The translations under genes and the position numbers were made by a program. The notes beneath the pieces were generated by a model. The model searched no databases. It saw only the letters and a program-made list of their open reading frames with translations, and was not told where the DNA came from. Shown here piece after piece: positions 35,330-43,314 of a DNA stretch of 64,000 nucleotides. How positions within the stretch are numbered: position 1 is the stretch's first letter; each line of letters starts with the position of its first letter. The stretch comes from SG8-41 sp035649495 (GTDB lineage: Bacteria; Pseudomonadota; Gammaproteobacteria; Burkholderiales; SG8-41): positions 1 to 64,000 of the forward strand of contig DASRJL010000155.1 in NCBI GenBank assembly GCA_035649495.1, written 5' to 3'.

Positions 35330-36976
35330 GTGAACGTTGACTGGAAAGCGATAGAGGCCCTGGGCATCAGGCGCCTCACGAACGACAGCCGCCAGGTGCG
35401 TCCGGGCGCTACGTTCGTTGCGTGGCCGGGCGGGACGAGCGACGGGCGCGCCCACATTGGTGAGGCTATCGCCCGCGGCGCGGCGCACGTGCTGTGGGAG
35501 GCGCGCGGATTCCGCTGGCGCTCCGCGTGGCGGGTGCCGAACGTGGGCGTGCCGGACCTGCGCCGGCACGCCGGCGCGATTGCAAGCCGGCTTCACGGCG
35601 CGCCCGGCAGCCGGCTGTGGATGGTGGGCGTCACCGGCACGAACGGCAAGACGACGTGCAGCCAGTGGATCGCCCAGGCGCTCACGCGAGCGGGCCGGCG
35701 CTGCGCGGTCATCGGCACGCTCGGCTACGGCTTGCGCCCGCCCTTGAAGCCGCTGGCGAATACGACGCCGGACGCGCTCTGGCTGCATGCCCGGCTGGCG
35801 GAATTCGCGCGGCGGGGCGCGCAGGCGGTCGCCATGGAGGTGTCGTCGATCGGCCTCGACCAGCACCGGGTGGCCGGCGTCGACTTCGATGTCGCGTTGT
35901 TCACGAACCTTACCCGCGACCATCTCGAATATCACGCCACGATGAGGCGCTACCGGGAAGCCAAGGCGCGCCTTTTCGCGTGGGAATCGTTGAGGCACGC
36001 CGTGGTGAACGTGGACGACGATTTCGGGCGCGAGCTGGCGCGGAGCGTACGGCGGCCGGGGCTCGCCGTGATCGGATACGGTTTCGGCAAAGCGCGCGCC
36101 ACGCGCGCGCTTTGCGTCACGGGGAGCGATCTCGTCACCGGGCCGCAGGGAGTGAGATTCGCGGTCGATACGCCCTGGGGTGCAGCGCGGGTGGCGAGCA
36201 GCACGCTCGGCCGTCACAACGCATACAACCTGCTCGCCACTCTCGCGGTCCTGCTCGCAAGCGGCGTGAAGCTGCGCGCCGCGGTCGCCGCACTGGCGGA
36301 ACTCAAGGCGGTGCCCGGGCGCATGGAGCGACTGGGCGGAGGCGCGCAACCGCTCATCGTCGTCGACTACGCCCACACTCCGGACGCCCTCGAACACGCG
36401 CTCACCACGCTGCGCGATGTGATCACCAGTTCCGGGTTTCGAGTTCCGGATTTCAGGTTGAGCAAAAGCAAGACTGTGCGCGAAAACTCGAAACTCGAAA
36501 CTCCAAACCCCAAACTCACTTGCGTTTTCGGCTGCGGCGGTGAACGCGACCGCGGCAAGCGCCGGCAGATGGGACGGCTCGCTGCACGGCTCGCGGACCG
36601 TGTGATCGTCACCTCCGACAATCCGCGCGGCGAAAATCCGCAGCGCATCATCGCCGACATCCTCGCAGGCGTGGCCGGCTGCGGCGAGGAGCTCGCCGTC
36701 ATTCCGGACCGCAGGAGCGCGGTGCAATACGCCGTCGCCAGCGCGCGCCGCGGCGACGTCGTGCTGCTCGCAGGCAAGGGCCACGAAGCCTACCAATTGG
36801 TAGCCGGCGTGAGGCGTCCATTCAGCGACGTGGCCGAGGCGCGGCGCGCGCTGAAGGGGGGCGGCATGAGCGGCGGAGCAGGGGCCCCCCGCAAGGGGAT
36901 GCGACCCGCGAAGGACGCAGGGCCGCCGACAGCGGGATGTCGCGTGACCGCAGTGGCGGCGGAGGCGGCGCGATGA
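35330..36976 (+). CDS. murE: UDP-MurNAc-tripeptide synthetase (meso-DAP type) with internal repeat-derived insertion
   Basis: 548 residues, about 40-50 longer than usual. ATP loop GTNGKTTCSQW, SSIGLDQHR, LFTNLTRDHLEYH and the diaminopimelate-selecting SDNPRGENP are intact, so it adds meso-DAP. Two oddities: after VVDYAHTPDALEHAL the segment from about residue 366 to 395 translates a heptamer palindrome before the core resumes at CVFGCGG. After ARRALKGG the C-terminus runs on for about 40 residues through a copy of the GGGGCCCC dispersed element. Its stop overlaps the murF start (ATGA). The GTG start has no clear ribosome site. Confidence 0.95.
   Translation: MNVDWKAIEALGIRRLTNDSRQVRPGATFVAWPGGTSDGRAHIGEAIARGAAHVLWEARGFRWRSAWRVPNVGVPDLRRHAGAIASRLHGAPGSRLWMVGVTGTNGKTTCSQWIAQALTRAGRRCAVIGTLGYGLRPPLKPLANTTPDALWLHARLAEFARRGAQAVAMEVSSIGLDQHRVAGVDFDVALFTNLTRDHLEYHATMRRYREAKARLFAWESLRHAVVNVDDDFGRELARSVRRPGLAVIGYGFGKARATRALCVTGSDLVTGPQGVRFAVDTPWGAARVASSTLGRHNAYNLLATLAVLLASGVKLRAAVAALAELKAVPGRMERLGGGAQPLIVVDYAHTPDALEHALTTLRDVITSSGFRVPDFRLSKSKTVRENSKLETPNPKLTCVFGCGGERDRGKRRQMGRLAARLADRVIVTSDNPRGENPQRIIADILAGVAGCGEELAVIPDRRSAVQYAVASARRGDVVLLAGKGHEAYQLVAGVRRPFSDVAEARRALKGGGMSGGAGAPRKGMRPAKDAGPPTAGCRVTAVAAEAAR
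36428..36516. repeat. heptamer palindromic element inserted inside murE
   Basis: Left arm AGTTCCG, GGTTTCG, AGTTCCG, GATTTCA, GGTTGAG (36428-36462); right arm GAAAACT, CGAAACT, CGAAACT, CCAAACC, CCAAACT (36482-36516) is its imperfect reverse complement. The element is read through in frame as part of the ligase. Confidence 0.85.
36869..36925. repeat. dispersed GC-palindrome element, copy A (end of murE)
   Basis: GGCGGAGCAGGGGCCCC, a 6-nt spacer and GGGGATGCGACCC. The same core occurs at 45667-45706 and 45970-46026. It codes for the extra C-terminal residues of MurE. Confidence 0.65.
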
Positions 36977-38352
36977 TGCGACTCTCGGAGGCCGCGCGCG
37001 CCGTGGGCGGGGAATTGCGCGGCGAGGACCGCGAATTCGACGCCGTGCGCTCGGACACGCGAGAACTGCCGCCGCGCGCACTGTTCGTGGCGCTGAAGGG
37101 GGAGCGGTTCGACGGCCACGATTTTCTGGACCGGGCAGCGGCGGCGGGTGCGGCCGCCGCCCTGGTTCAGGATTCGGGGATCGGGGGATCGGCGGCGGGG
37201 AAACTGCTGCCGCTGATCGTAGTCGAAGACACGCGCCTGGCGCTTGGCGCTCTCGCTGCCTACTGGAGGGACAAGTTCGACATCCCGCTCGTCGCCATCA
37301 CGGGAAGCAACGGCAAGACGACCGTAAAGGAGATGCTCGCGGCAATTCTGCGCGAAGTTCACGACGGATCACGGATCACGGATCATGGATCACGGGTTCT
37401 GGCGACGACCGGCAACCTGAACAACGACATCGGCCTGCCCCTGACGCTGCTCGAGCTGCGCCCCGAGCATCGCTACGCGGTAGTCGAGATGGGCATGAAC
37501 CACGCCGGCGAGATCCGCTACCTGGGGAAGCTGGCGCGGCCCGACGTCGCGCTCGTCACCAACGCCGGGATGGCCCACCGGGAATTCTTCGATTCGGAGG
37601 AGGCGATCGCGCGCGCCAAGGGTGAGATTTTCGAGGCACTACCCCCGCGTGGCACCGCCGTGATCAACGCCGATGACCGGCACGCGCCGCTATGGCGGGG
37701 TCTCGCCTCCGGCCGGCGCATCGTCGAGTTCGGACTCGAGCGGGAAGCCGCCGTGACCGCGCGCTACGCGCTGCGCTTCCTCGATAGCGAGATCGTCGTA
37801 AAGACCCCGGCCGGGGAAGCCACTGCGGTCGTGCAGGCGCCGGGAGAGCACAACGTCAGGAACGTGCTCGCGGCGAGCGCGGCGGCCCATGCGCTGGCAG
37901 TGCCCGTGGCGGGAATCGCCACCGGGCTCTCGCGCTTCGCCGGCGTCAAGGGGCGGTTGCAGCGCAAGACGGCCCTCAGGGGGGCCACCCTGATCGACGA
38001 CACCTACAACGCAAACCCCGATTCGGCGCGGGCGGCGATCTCGGTGCTCGCGCTGGCGGCAGGGACGAAACTGCTCGTACTGGGTGACATGGGCGAGCTG
38101 GGTCCCGACGCCGCAGAGCTGCACGCGGGAATAGGCGAGGCGGCTCGTGCCGCGGGCGTGGACCGCCTGTACGCCCTGGGCGAGCTGTCGCGGCGGGCGG
38201 CGCGATCCTTTGGCGAAGGCGCCCGGCATTTCGCGCAGGTGGACGAGCTGGCCGCCGCGGTCGAGGCAGATCTGTCGCCGCAGGCGACGGTGCTCGTGAA
38301 AGGCTCGCGGTTCATGAAGATGGAGCGCGTGGTCGACGCCCTATGCTCCTAG
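36973..38352 (+). CDS. murF: UDP-MurNAc-tripeptide--D-Ala-D-Ala ligase
   Basis: 459 residues from ATG 36973 (ATGA overlap with murE). The N-terminal domain has RLSEAARAVGG, VRSDTRELPPRALFVALKGERFDGHDF. ATP loop is GSNGKTTVKEML; NNDIGLPLTLL, EMGMNHAGEI and DDTYNANPDS follow. Two short repeat-derived insertions are visible: GATTCGG-type heptamers around residue 67 (QDSGIGGSAAG) and ACGGATC-type heptamers around residue 131 (DGSRITDHGSRV). The core motifs are not interrupted. Its last 10 bp overlap mraY. Confidence 0.96.
   Translation: MMRLSEAARAVGGELRGEDREFDAVRSDTRELPPRALFVALKGERFDGHDFLDRAAAAGAAAALVQDSGIGGSAAGKLLPLIVVEDTRLALGALAAYWRDKFDIPLVAITGSNGKTTVKEMLAAILREVHDGSRITDHGSRVLATTGNLNNDIGLPLTLLELRPEHRYAVVEMGMNHAGEIRYLGKLARPDVALVTNAGMAHREFFDSEEAIARAKGEIFEALPPRGTAVINADDRHAPLWRGLASGRRIVEFGLEREAAVTARYALRFLDSEIVVKTPAGEATAVVQAPGEHNVRNVLAASAAAHALAVPVAGIATGLSRFAGVKGRLQRKTALRGATLIDDTYNANPDSARAAISVLALAAGTKLLVLGDMGELGPDAAELHAGIGEAARAAGVDRLYALGELSRRAARSFGEGARHFAQVDELAAAVEADLSPQATVLVKGSRFMKMERVVDALCS
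37171..37191. repeat. heptamer run inside murF (first)
   Basis: GATTCGG, GGATCGG, GGGATCG in tandem, read in frame. The first 14 bases are identical to the murE leader repeat at 35311. Confidence 0.6.
37364..37398. repeat. heptamer run inside murF (second)
   Basis: ACGGATC three times, ATGGATC, ACGGGTT in tandem (five units, 35 bp), read in frame between the ATP loop and the NLNNDIG motif. Only one arm is evident. Confidence 0.75.
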
Positions 38353-39428
38353 AGCTCGCCCAATATTTCGCGAAGGACATCCGGGCGTTCAACGTGTTCA
38401 GCTATATCACGCTGCGCGCCGTGCTCGCGTGCCTGACCGCGCTCGTCATCTCCTTCATCATCGGCCCGGCGATGATCCGGCGCCTGACCGCGTACAAGAT
38501 CGGGCAATCGGTGCGCGACGACGGCCCGCAGACGCATCTCGTCAAGGCCGGAACGCCGACCATGGGCGGCGCGCTGATCCTGGCCTCGATCACGATCACG
38601 GTTGTCCTGTGGGCCGACCCGCGCAACCGGTTCGTGTGGATCGTGATGTGGGTAATGCTCGCCTTCGGCGCGATCGGCTGGGTGGACGACTACCGGAAGG
38701 TGGTCCAGAGGAACGCGAAGGGCGTAAGCGCGCGGGTCAAGTTCTTCTGGCAGTCGCTGATCGGGTTGGCCGCCGCCTGCTTCATCGCATTCACCACCAA
38801 CCTGCCCGCCCAGACCGAATTCATCGTGCCCTTCTTCAAGCAGGTGGCCTACCCGCTGGGCGCGCTCGGCTTCATCGTGATGACCTACCTCGTGATAGTG
38901 GGCACCAGCAACGCGGTGAACCTGACGGACGGCCTCGACGGGCTCGCGATCATGCCGACGGTGATGATCGGCAGCGCGCTCGGCGTTTTCGCCTACGTCG
39001 CGGGCAACACGGTGTTCTCGAAGTATCTCGGATTTCCCTACATACCGGGCGCGAGCGAGTTGACGGTCATCTGCGGCGCAATCGCCGGGGCCGGGCTCGC
39101 GTTTCTCTGGTTCAACGCGTACCCCGCGGAGGTGTTCATGGGCGACGTGGGGGCGCTCGCACTGGGCGCGGCGCTCGGCACCATCGCGGTCATCGCGCGC
39201 CAGGAGATCGTGCTGTTCGTGATGGGAGGCGTGTTCGTGGTCGAGACGCTCTCCGTGATACTGCAGGTTGCCTCGTTCAAGCTGACCGGCAGGCGGGTGT
39301 TCCGGATGGCGCCGCTGCACCATCACTACGAGCTGAAGGGGTGGAAGGAAAACCAGGTCGTCGTTCGCTTCTGGATCGTAACGATGATGTTGGTACTTGT
39401 CGGTTTGTCGACACTCAAGTTGAGGTAG
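38343..39428 (+). CDS. mraY: phospho-MurNAc-pentapeptide transferase
   Basis: 361 residues, ten membrane helices. Family motifs GTPTMGGALIL, IGWVDDYRKV, NLTDGLDGLA, NAYPAEVFMGDVGALALG and PLHHHYELKGW are intact. It makes lipid I from UDP-MurNAc-pentapeptide and undecaprenyl phosphate. The final 21 codons (VRFWIVTMMLVLVGLSTLKLR) are repeated 150 bp downstream with different synonymous codons, before murD. Confidence 0.97.
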   Translation: MLLELAQYFAKDIRAFNVFSYITLRAVLACLTALVISFIIGPAMIRRLTAYKIGQSVRDDGPQTHLVKAGTPTMGGALILASITITVVLWADPRNRFVWIVMWVMLAFGAIGWVDDYRKVVQRNAKGVSARVKFFWQSLIGLAAACFIAFTTNLPAQTEFIVPFFKQVAYPLGALGFIVMTYLVIVGTSNAVNLTDGLDGLAIMPTVMIGSALGVFAYVAGNTVFSKYLGFPYIPGASELTVICGAIAGAGLAFLWFNAYPAEVFMGDVGALALGAALGTIAVIARQEIVLFVMGGVFVVETLSVILQVASFKLTGRRVFRMAPLHHHYELKGWKENQVVVRFWIVTMMLVLVGLSTLKLR

Positions 39429-39431
39429 CCA

Positions 39432-39578
39432 ATGTGGTTAGAAGCGAACGATGGCGTGGTTTCGGCGGAGGCTAATGCACTCAGCGCGTTATGCCGTAGC
39501 CACAACCCGCCAGTGCGGTTCTGGATAGTCACGATGATGCTGGTGCTGGTGGGACTTTCGACATTGAAACTGCGCTGA
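39432..39578 (+). CDS. 48-codon frame carrying a duplicate of the MraY C-terminus
   Basis: ATG 39432 opens a 48-residue frame: 27 unrelated residues (MWLEANDGVVSAEANALSAL start) and then the 21-residue MraY C-terminal helix VRFWIVTMMLVLVGLSTLKLR, identical in protein to mraY codons at 39364-39428. The two DNA copies differ at many third codon positions. The 5' part is an imperfect palindrome (TGGCGTGGTTTCGG... / ...CCGTAGCCACAACCCGCCA). It could be a single-helix microprotein or an untranslated scar. No Shine-Dalgarno is seen. Translation is uncertain; the duplication itself is certain. Confidence 0.5.
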   Translation: MWLEANDGVVSAEANALSALCRSHNPPVRFWIVTMMLVLVGLSTLKLR

Positions 39579-39598
39579 GGGGGACAGCCTCTCGGAAC

Positions 39599-41011
39599 AT
39601 GGAACTGAAAGGCAGGAAGGTAGTGGTGCTTGGATTGGGTGACACGGGGCTCTCGATGGCGCGCTGGCTAGCGCGCAAGGGCGCGGCGGTGAGGGTCGCA
39701 GACAGCCGCGCCGTCGCGCCGCATGCGGAACCACTCGCCCGCGAGTTGCCCGGCGTGCCGCTCGCGACCGGTGCCTTCACCGACGAAACGCTCCACGGCG
39801 CTGAGCTCGTCGCGGTCAGCCCCGGCATAGACCGCCGCGAGCCGCCCCTCGCGCAGGCGATAGCCCGCGGCGTCCCCGTCGTCGGCGACGTCGAGCTCTT
39901 CGCCCAGGCCTTGTCGTCAGGCGTCAGGGGTCAGGCGTCAGGCGTCGGGCCGAAGGTGCTCGCGATCACGGGGACGAACGGCAAGAGCACGGTCACCGCG
40001 ATGGCGGGCGACATGTGCCGGGCCGCGGGCTGCGAGGCGGTCGTCGCCGGCAACATCGGCTTGCCCGTGCTCGATGCCCTGGCCGCCGTGGAGGACAGCG
40101 CGCAGCAGCCGCAGGTGTACGTGCTGGAGCTGTCGAGCTTCCAGCTCGAGAGCACCGCGACGCTCGCCCCCGATGCCGCGGCGATGCTCAACCTCACGGA
40201 AGACCACATGGACCGCTACGACGGGCTCTCAGGCTACGCGGGCGCGAAAGCGCGCGTGTTCAACGGCAACGGCGTACAGGTGCTGAACCGGGAGGACCGC
40301 TGGAGCATGGGCATGGCCCGTGCCGGCCGCACGATACTGACCTTCGGACGCCGCGCGCCCAGCGCGGACAACGAGTGGGGCATCGGAAATGGTGGCGACC
40401 CCGGCGGCAGGCGGAGCGCTCCCGCGCTCATGCACGGCGCGCGGCGCCTCGTCGCGCTCGACGAGCTGCCCGTGGAAGGATTACACAACGCCGCGAACGC
40501 GCTGGCCGCGCACGCGCTCTGCAGCGCGCTCGGGTTGCCGGATGATTCGACCGCCGCGGCGTTGAGGTCGTATCGAGGCCTGCCTCACCGGCTGCAGAAG
40601 GTGGGCGAGAAGGACGGTGTTGCCTGGTACGACGATTCCAAGGGTACGAATGTCGGCGCCACGGTCGCGGCGCTGACCGGGATGGCCGTACCGGTGGTCC
40701 TCATCGCGGGCGGCGACGGGAAAGGACAGGATTTCGCGCCGCTCGCCGCGGCGGTGGCGCGCCGCGCGCGCGAAGTGGTGCTGATCGGGCGCGACGCGGA
40801 GGCTATCGCGCGCGCGCTCGACGGGAGCGGAGTGAAGGTATCGCGCGCGACGGGGATGAATGAGGCCGTGCTCCTGGCGCGCTCCGCGGCGCGGCCGGGC
40901 GACGCGGTGCTCCTCTCGCCCGCGTGCGCGAGCCTCGACATGTTCCGCAACTACGCGCATCGCGGCGATGTGTTCGTCGCGGCGGTGCGTGCGCTCGGAG
41001 GCGGGACCTAG
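39599..41011 (+). CDS. murD: UDP-MurNAc-L-alanine--D-glutamate ligase
   Basis: 470 residues. Rossmann start VVVLGLGDTGLSMARWLARKGA, ATP loop ITGTNGKSTVTAM, ELSSFQLEST, NLTEDHMDRYDG, DDSKGTNVGAT and LLSPACASLDMFRNYAHRGD are all present. A run of five heptamers at 39916-39950 encodes SSGVRGQASGVG just before the ATP loop, where most MurD proteins have a shorter linker. Start ATG 39599 follows GAGGGGGACAGC. Its TAG shares a base with the ftsW GTG. Confidence 0.96.
   Translation: MELKGRKVVVLGLGDTGLSMARWLARKGAAVRVADSRAVAPHAEPLARELPGVPLATGAFTDETLHGAELVAVSPGIDRREPPLAQAIARGVPVVGDVELFAQALSSGVRGQASGVGPKVLAITGTNGKSTVTAMAGDMCRAAGCEAVVAGNIGLPVLDALAAVEDSAQQPQVYVLELSSFQLESTATLAPDAAAMLNLTEDHMDRYDGLSGYAGAKARVFNGNGVQVLNREDRWSMGMARAGRTILTFGRRAPSADNEWGIGNGGDPGGRRSAPALMHGARRLVALDELPVEGLHNAANALAAHALCSALGLPDDSTAAALRSYRGLPHRLQKVGEKDGVAWYDDSKGTNVGATVAALTGMAVPVVLIAGGDGKGQDFAPLAAAVARRAREVVLIGRDAEAIARALDGSGVKVSRATGMNEAVLLARSAARPGDAVLLSPACASLDMFRNYAHRGDVFVAAVRALGGGT
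39916..39950. repeat. heptamer run inside murD
   Basis: GTCAGGC, GTCAGGG, GTCAGGC, GTCAGGC, GTCGGGC: five tandem units read in frame. The same unit forms the left arm of the element between ftsW and murG. Confidence 0.8.
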
Positions 41012-42171
41012 TGTTTTACACGGACGTCAAGCCGCGCGTGCCGCAGGCCGAGTACGACCGGATCCTCGTCTGGATCGCCATGCTGCTGCTGGGCCTGGGG
41101 CTCGTGATGGTGTACTCGGCCTCGATCGCGATCGCCGAAGGCAGCCGCTCGACCGGCTACCAGTCGGGTTACTTCCTGGCGCGCCAGGCCCTGTACGCGG
41201 CGCTGGGTATCGTGGCGGGAGTGATCGCGTTCCAGGTGCCGATGCGGGTCTGGCAGCAGGCGGCGCCGTACCTCTTCCTGCTGGGCGTCGGGGTCCTCGT
41301 GCTGGTGTTCGTGCCGGGCGTCGGACGCGAGGTGAACGGCAGCCGCCGCTGGATCTCGCTGCAGTTCGTCGCCGTGCAGCCCTCCGAGTTCATGAAGCTC
41401 CTGGTGGTGCTGTACGCCGCCGACTACACCGTGCGCAAGGCCGCGCACATGGCGAGTTTCCGCAAGGGCTTCCTGCCGATGTTCGTGGTGATGCTGGTGG
41501 TCGGGGCGTTGCTGCTGGCGGAGCCCGATTTCGGCGCGTTCGCGGTGATCGCGGTCATCGCGATGGGAATCCTGTTCCTGGGAGGTATGAACTGGCGGCT
41601 GTTCGCCGGCCTGATGGGACTCCTGCTGGTGGGCTTCGTGCTGCTGATCCTCGCGGCTCCGTACCGCCTGCAGCGCGTGCTGGGCTTCATGGACCCGTGG
41701 TCCGATCCCTACGGCAAGGGCTACCAGCTCTCGCACGCGCTGATCGCGTTCGGGCGCGGCGAGTGGCTGGGCGTCGGGCTCGGCGGCAGCGTAGAGAAGC
41801 TCTTCTACCTGCCCGAAGCGCACACCGATTTTCTGCTGGCGGTGATCGCCGAGGAGCTTGGGTTCGCCGGCGTCGCCGCGATCATCGTCGCCTTCGGCTG
41901 GATCGTCGCGCGGGCGTTCGCGATCGGGCGGCGGGCGGCGGCGCTGGAGCGTTACTTCGCTGCGCTCACCGTGCAGGGCATAGGTCTGTGGATAGGCGTG
42001 CAGGCGATCATCAACATCGGCGTCAACACGGGAATGCTTCCGACCAAGGGCCTGACGCTGCCGCTGGTGTCCTACGGCGGAAGCGCGCTCGTCGCCGCGT
42101 GCTGCGCGATCGCGGTGCTGCTGCGCGTGGACTGGGAAAACCGGCAACTCATGCGCGGGTTCACTGTATGA
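41011..42171 (+). CDS. ftsW: septal peptidoglycan glycosyltransferase FtsW
   Basis: 386 residues from GTG 41011. SEDS family with about ten membrane helices. Conserved blocks GLVMVYSASIAIAE, NGSRRWISL, VQPSEFMKLLVVLYAADY, GYQLSHALIAFGRGEWLGVGLGGS, YLPEAHTDFLLAVIAEELGF and GMLPTKGLTLPLVSYGGSAL are present. It polymerises glycan strands at the septum together with FtsI. The stop overlaps an ATG in the murG frame. Confidence 0.97.
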   Translation: MFYTDVKPRVPQAEYDRILVWIAMLLLGLGLVMVYSASIAIAEGSRSTGYQSGYFLARQALYAALGIVAGVIAFQVPMRVWQQAAPYLFLLGVGVLVLVFVPGVGREVNGSRRWISLQFVAVQPSEFMKLLVVLYAADYTVRKAAHMASFRKGFLPMFVVMLVVGALLLAEPDFGAFAVIAVIAMGILFLGGMNWRLFAGLMGLLLVGFVLLILAAPYRLQRVLGFMDPWSDPYGKGYQLSHALIAFGRGEWLGVGLGGSVEKLFYLPEAHTDFLLAVIAEELGFAGVAAIIVAFGWIVARAFAIGRRAAALERYFAALTVQGIGLWIGVQAIINIGVNTGMLPTKGLTLPLVSYGGSALVAACCAIAVLLRVDWENRQLMRGFTV

Positions 42172-43313
42172 GTCAAGCGTCAGGCGTCAGGCGTCAGGCG
42201 GAAAACCGTGACGGACAACCCGCTTCACCCCTCACGCTTCACGCTTCACGGACAATCATGATCATGGCGGGCGGTACCGGCGGGCACATCTTCCCGGCGC
42301 TGGCGGTCGCGGAGCATTTGCGCGAGAGCGGCTGGAACGTCGTGTGGCTCGGCAGCCGCGCGGGCATGGAAGCGCGGGTGGTGGCGCCGCGCGGCTACAC
42401 CATGGCGTGGATTCGCTTCTCCGGCGTGCGCGGCAAGGGATTGCTGCGGTTTGCGGTACTGCCCCTGGAACTGCTCCTCGCCTTCTGGCAGAGCGCTACG
42501 GCCATCTTCGCGCACCGCCCGGACGCTCTACTCGGGATGGGCGGCTACGTTTCGTTTCCCGGCGGCATGATGGCGTCCCTGTTGAACCGCCCGCTCGCCG
42601 TCCACGAGCAGAACTCGGTCCCGGGGCTCGCCAACCGGGTGCTCGCGAAGCTTGCCGATCGCGTTCTCACCGGTTTCCCCAACGCGTTCGGCGCGGCTAC
42701 CGCGGTCATCTGGACCGGCAACCCGGTGCGCAAGGAGATCGCGTCGCTCCCTGCGCCCGAAGAGCGCTACCAGGGGCGCGCCGGCGGCTTGAAGCTGCTC
42801 GTCGTCGGCGGCAGCCAGGGCGCGCAGGTCCTGAACTCGGTCGTCCCCGAGGCCCTCGCCCTGCTGCCGGCGCCGGGCAGGCCCGCCGTGACGCACCAGG
42901 CAGGCGCGGCGCGACGGGCCGAAGTGGACGAGCGCTACAAGAGCCGCGGCGTCCACGCGCACGTGGTCGAGTTCATCGACGACATGGCGCGGCGCTATGC
43001 CGAAGCCGACCTGATCATCTGCCGCGCCGGCGCCTCCACCATCGCCGAGCTCGCTGCGGCGGGCGTCGCTTCGGTACTGGTGCCGTACCCGCACGCGGTG
43101 GACGATCACCAGACTGGAAACGCGCGCTTTCTCGCCGGGCGCGGCGCCGCGCTGCTGGTGCCGCAGGTGGAATTCACCGCCAGGCGCTTGTCGGAAATCC
43201 TGGCCGGATTCACGCGCGAGCGCCTGCTGGAAATGGCGCGCTCCGCGCGCGCGGCGGGCAAGCCGGAGGCGACGCGGGCGGTGGCGGAAGTGTGTATGCA
43301 GCTGGCGGGATGA
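42168..43313 (+). CDS. murG: UDP-GlcNAc:lipid I GlcNAc transferase with repeat-derived N-terminus
   Basis: 381 residues if translated from the ATG overlapping the ftsW stop (ATGA), 351 from ATG 42258. The conserved protein starts at MIMAGGTGGHIFPALAVAEHL. GMGGYVSFPGG, VHEQNSVPGLANR, GGSQGAQVLN, CRAGASTIAELAA and PYPHAVDDHQT are intact. It completes lipid II. The first 30 codons translate a heptamer palindrome, which suggests that the element inserted just after the original coupled start and kept the frame. I give the long form because of the ATGA coupling; the short form is equally possible. Confidence 0.93.
   Translation: MSQASGVRRQAENRDGQPASPLTLHASRTIMIMAGGTGGHIFPALAVAEHLRESGWNVVWLGSRAGMEARVVAPRGYTMAWIRFSGVRGKGLLRFAVLPLELLLAFWQSATAIFAHRPDALLGMGGYVSFPGGMMASLLNRPLAVHEQNSVPGLANRVLAKLADRVLTGFPNAFGAATAVIWTGNPVRKEIASLPAPEERYQGRAGGLKLLVVGGSQGAQVLNSVVPEALALLPAPGRPAVTHQAGAARRAEVDERYKSRGVHAHVVEFIDDMARRYAEADLIICRAGASTIAELAAAGVASVLVPYPHAVDDHQTGNARFLAGRGAALLVPQVEFTARRLSEILAGFTRERLLEMARSARAAGKPEATRAVAEVCMQLAG
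42172..42248. repeat. heptamer palindromic element at the ftsW-murG junction
   Basis: Left arm GTCAAGC, GTCAGGC x3 (42172-42199); right arm CGCTTCA, CCCCTCA, CGCTTCA, CGCTTCA (42221-42248), imperfectly complementary. The 21-nt loop is unique. Open in the murG frame throughout. Confidence 0.85.
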
Positions 43314-43314
43314 G

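Noticed and set aside
40860..43313. Very long frame fused upstream of murG
   Set aside because: The part before 42168 overlaps ftsW in another frame and is Arg/Ala-rich shadow sequence.
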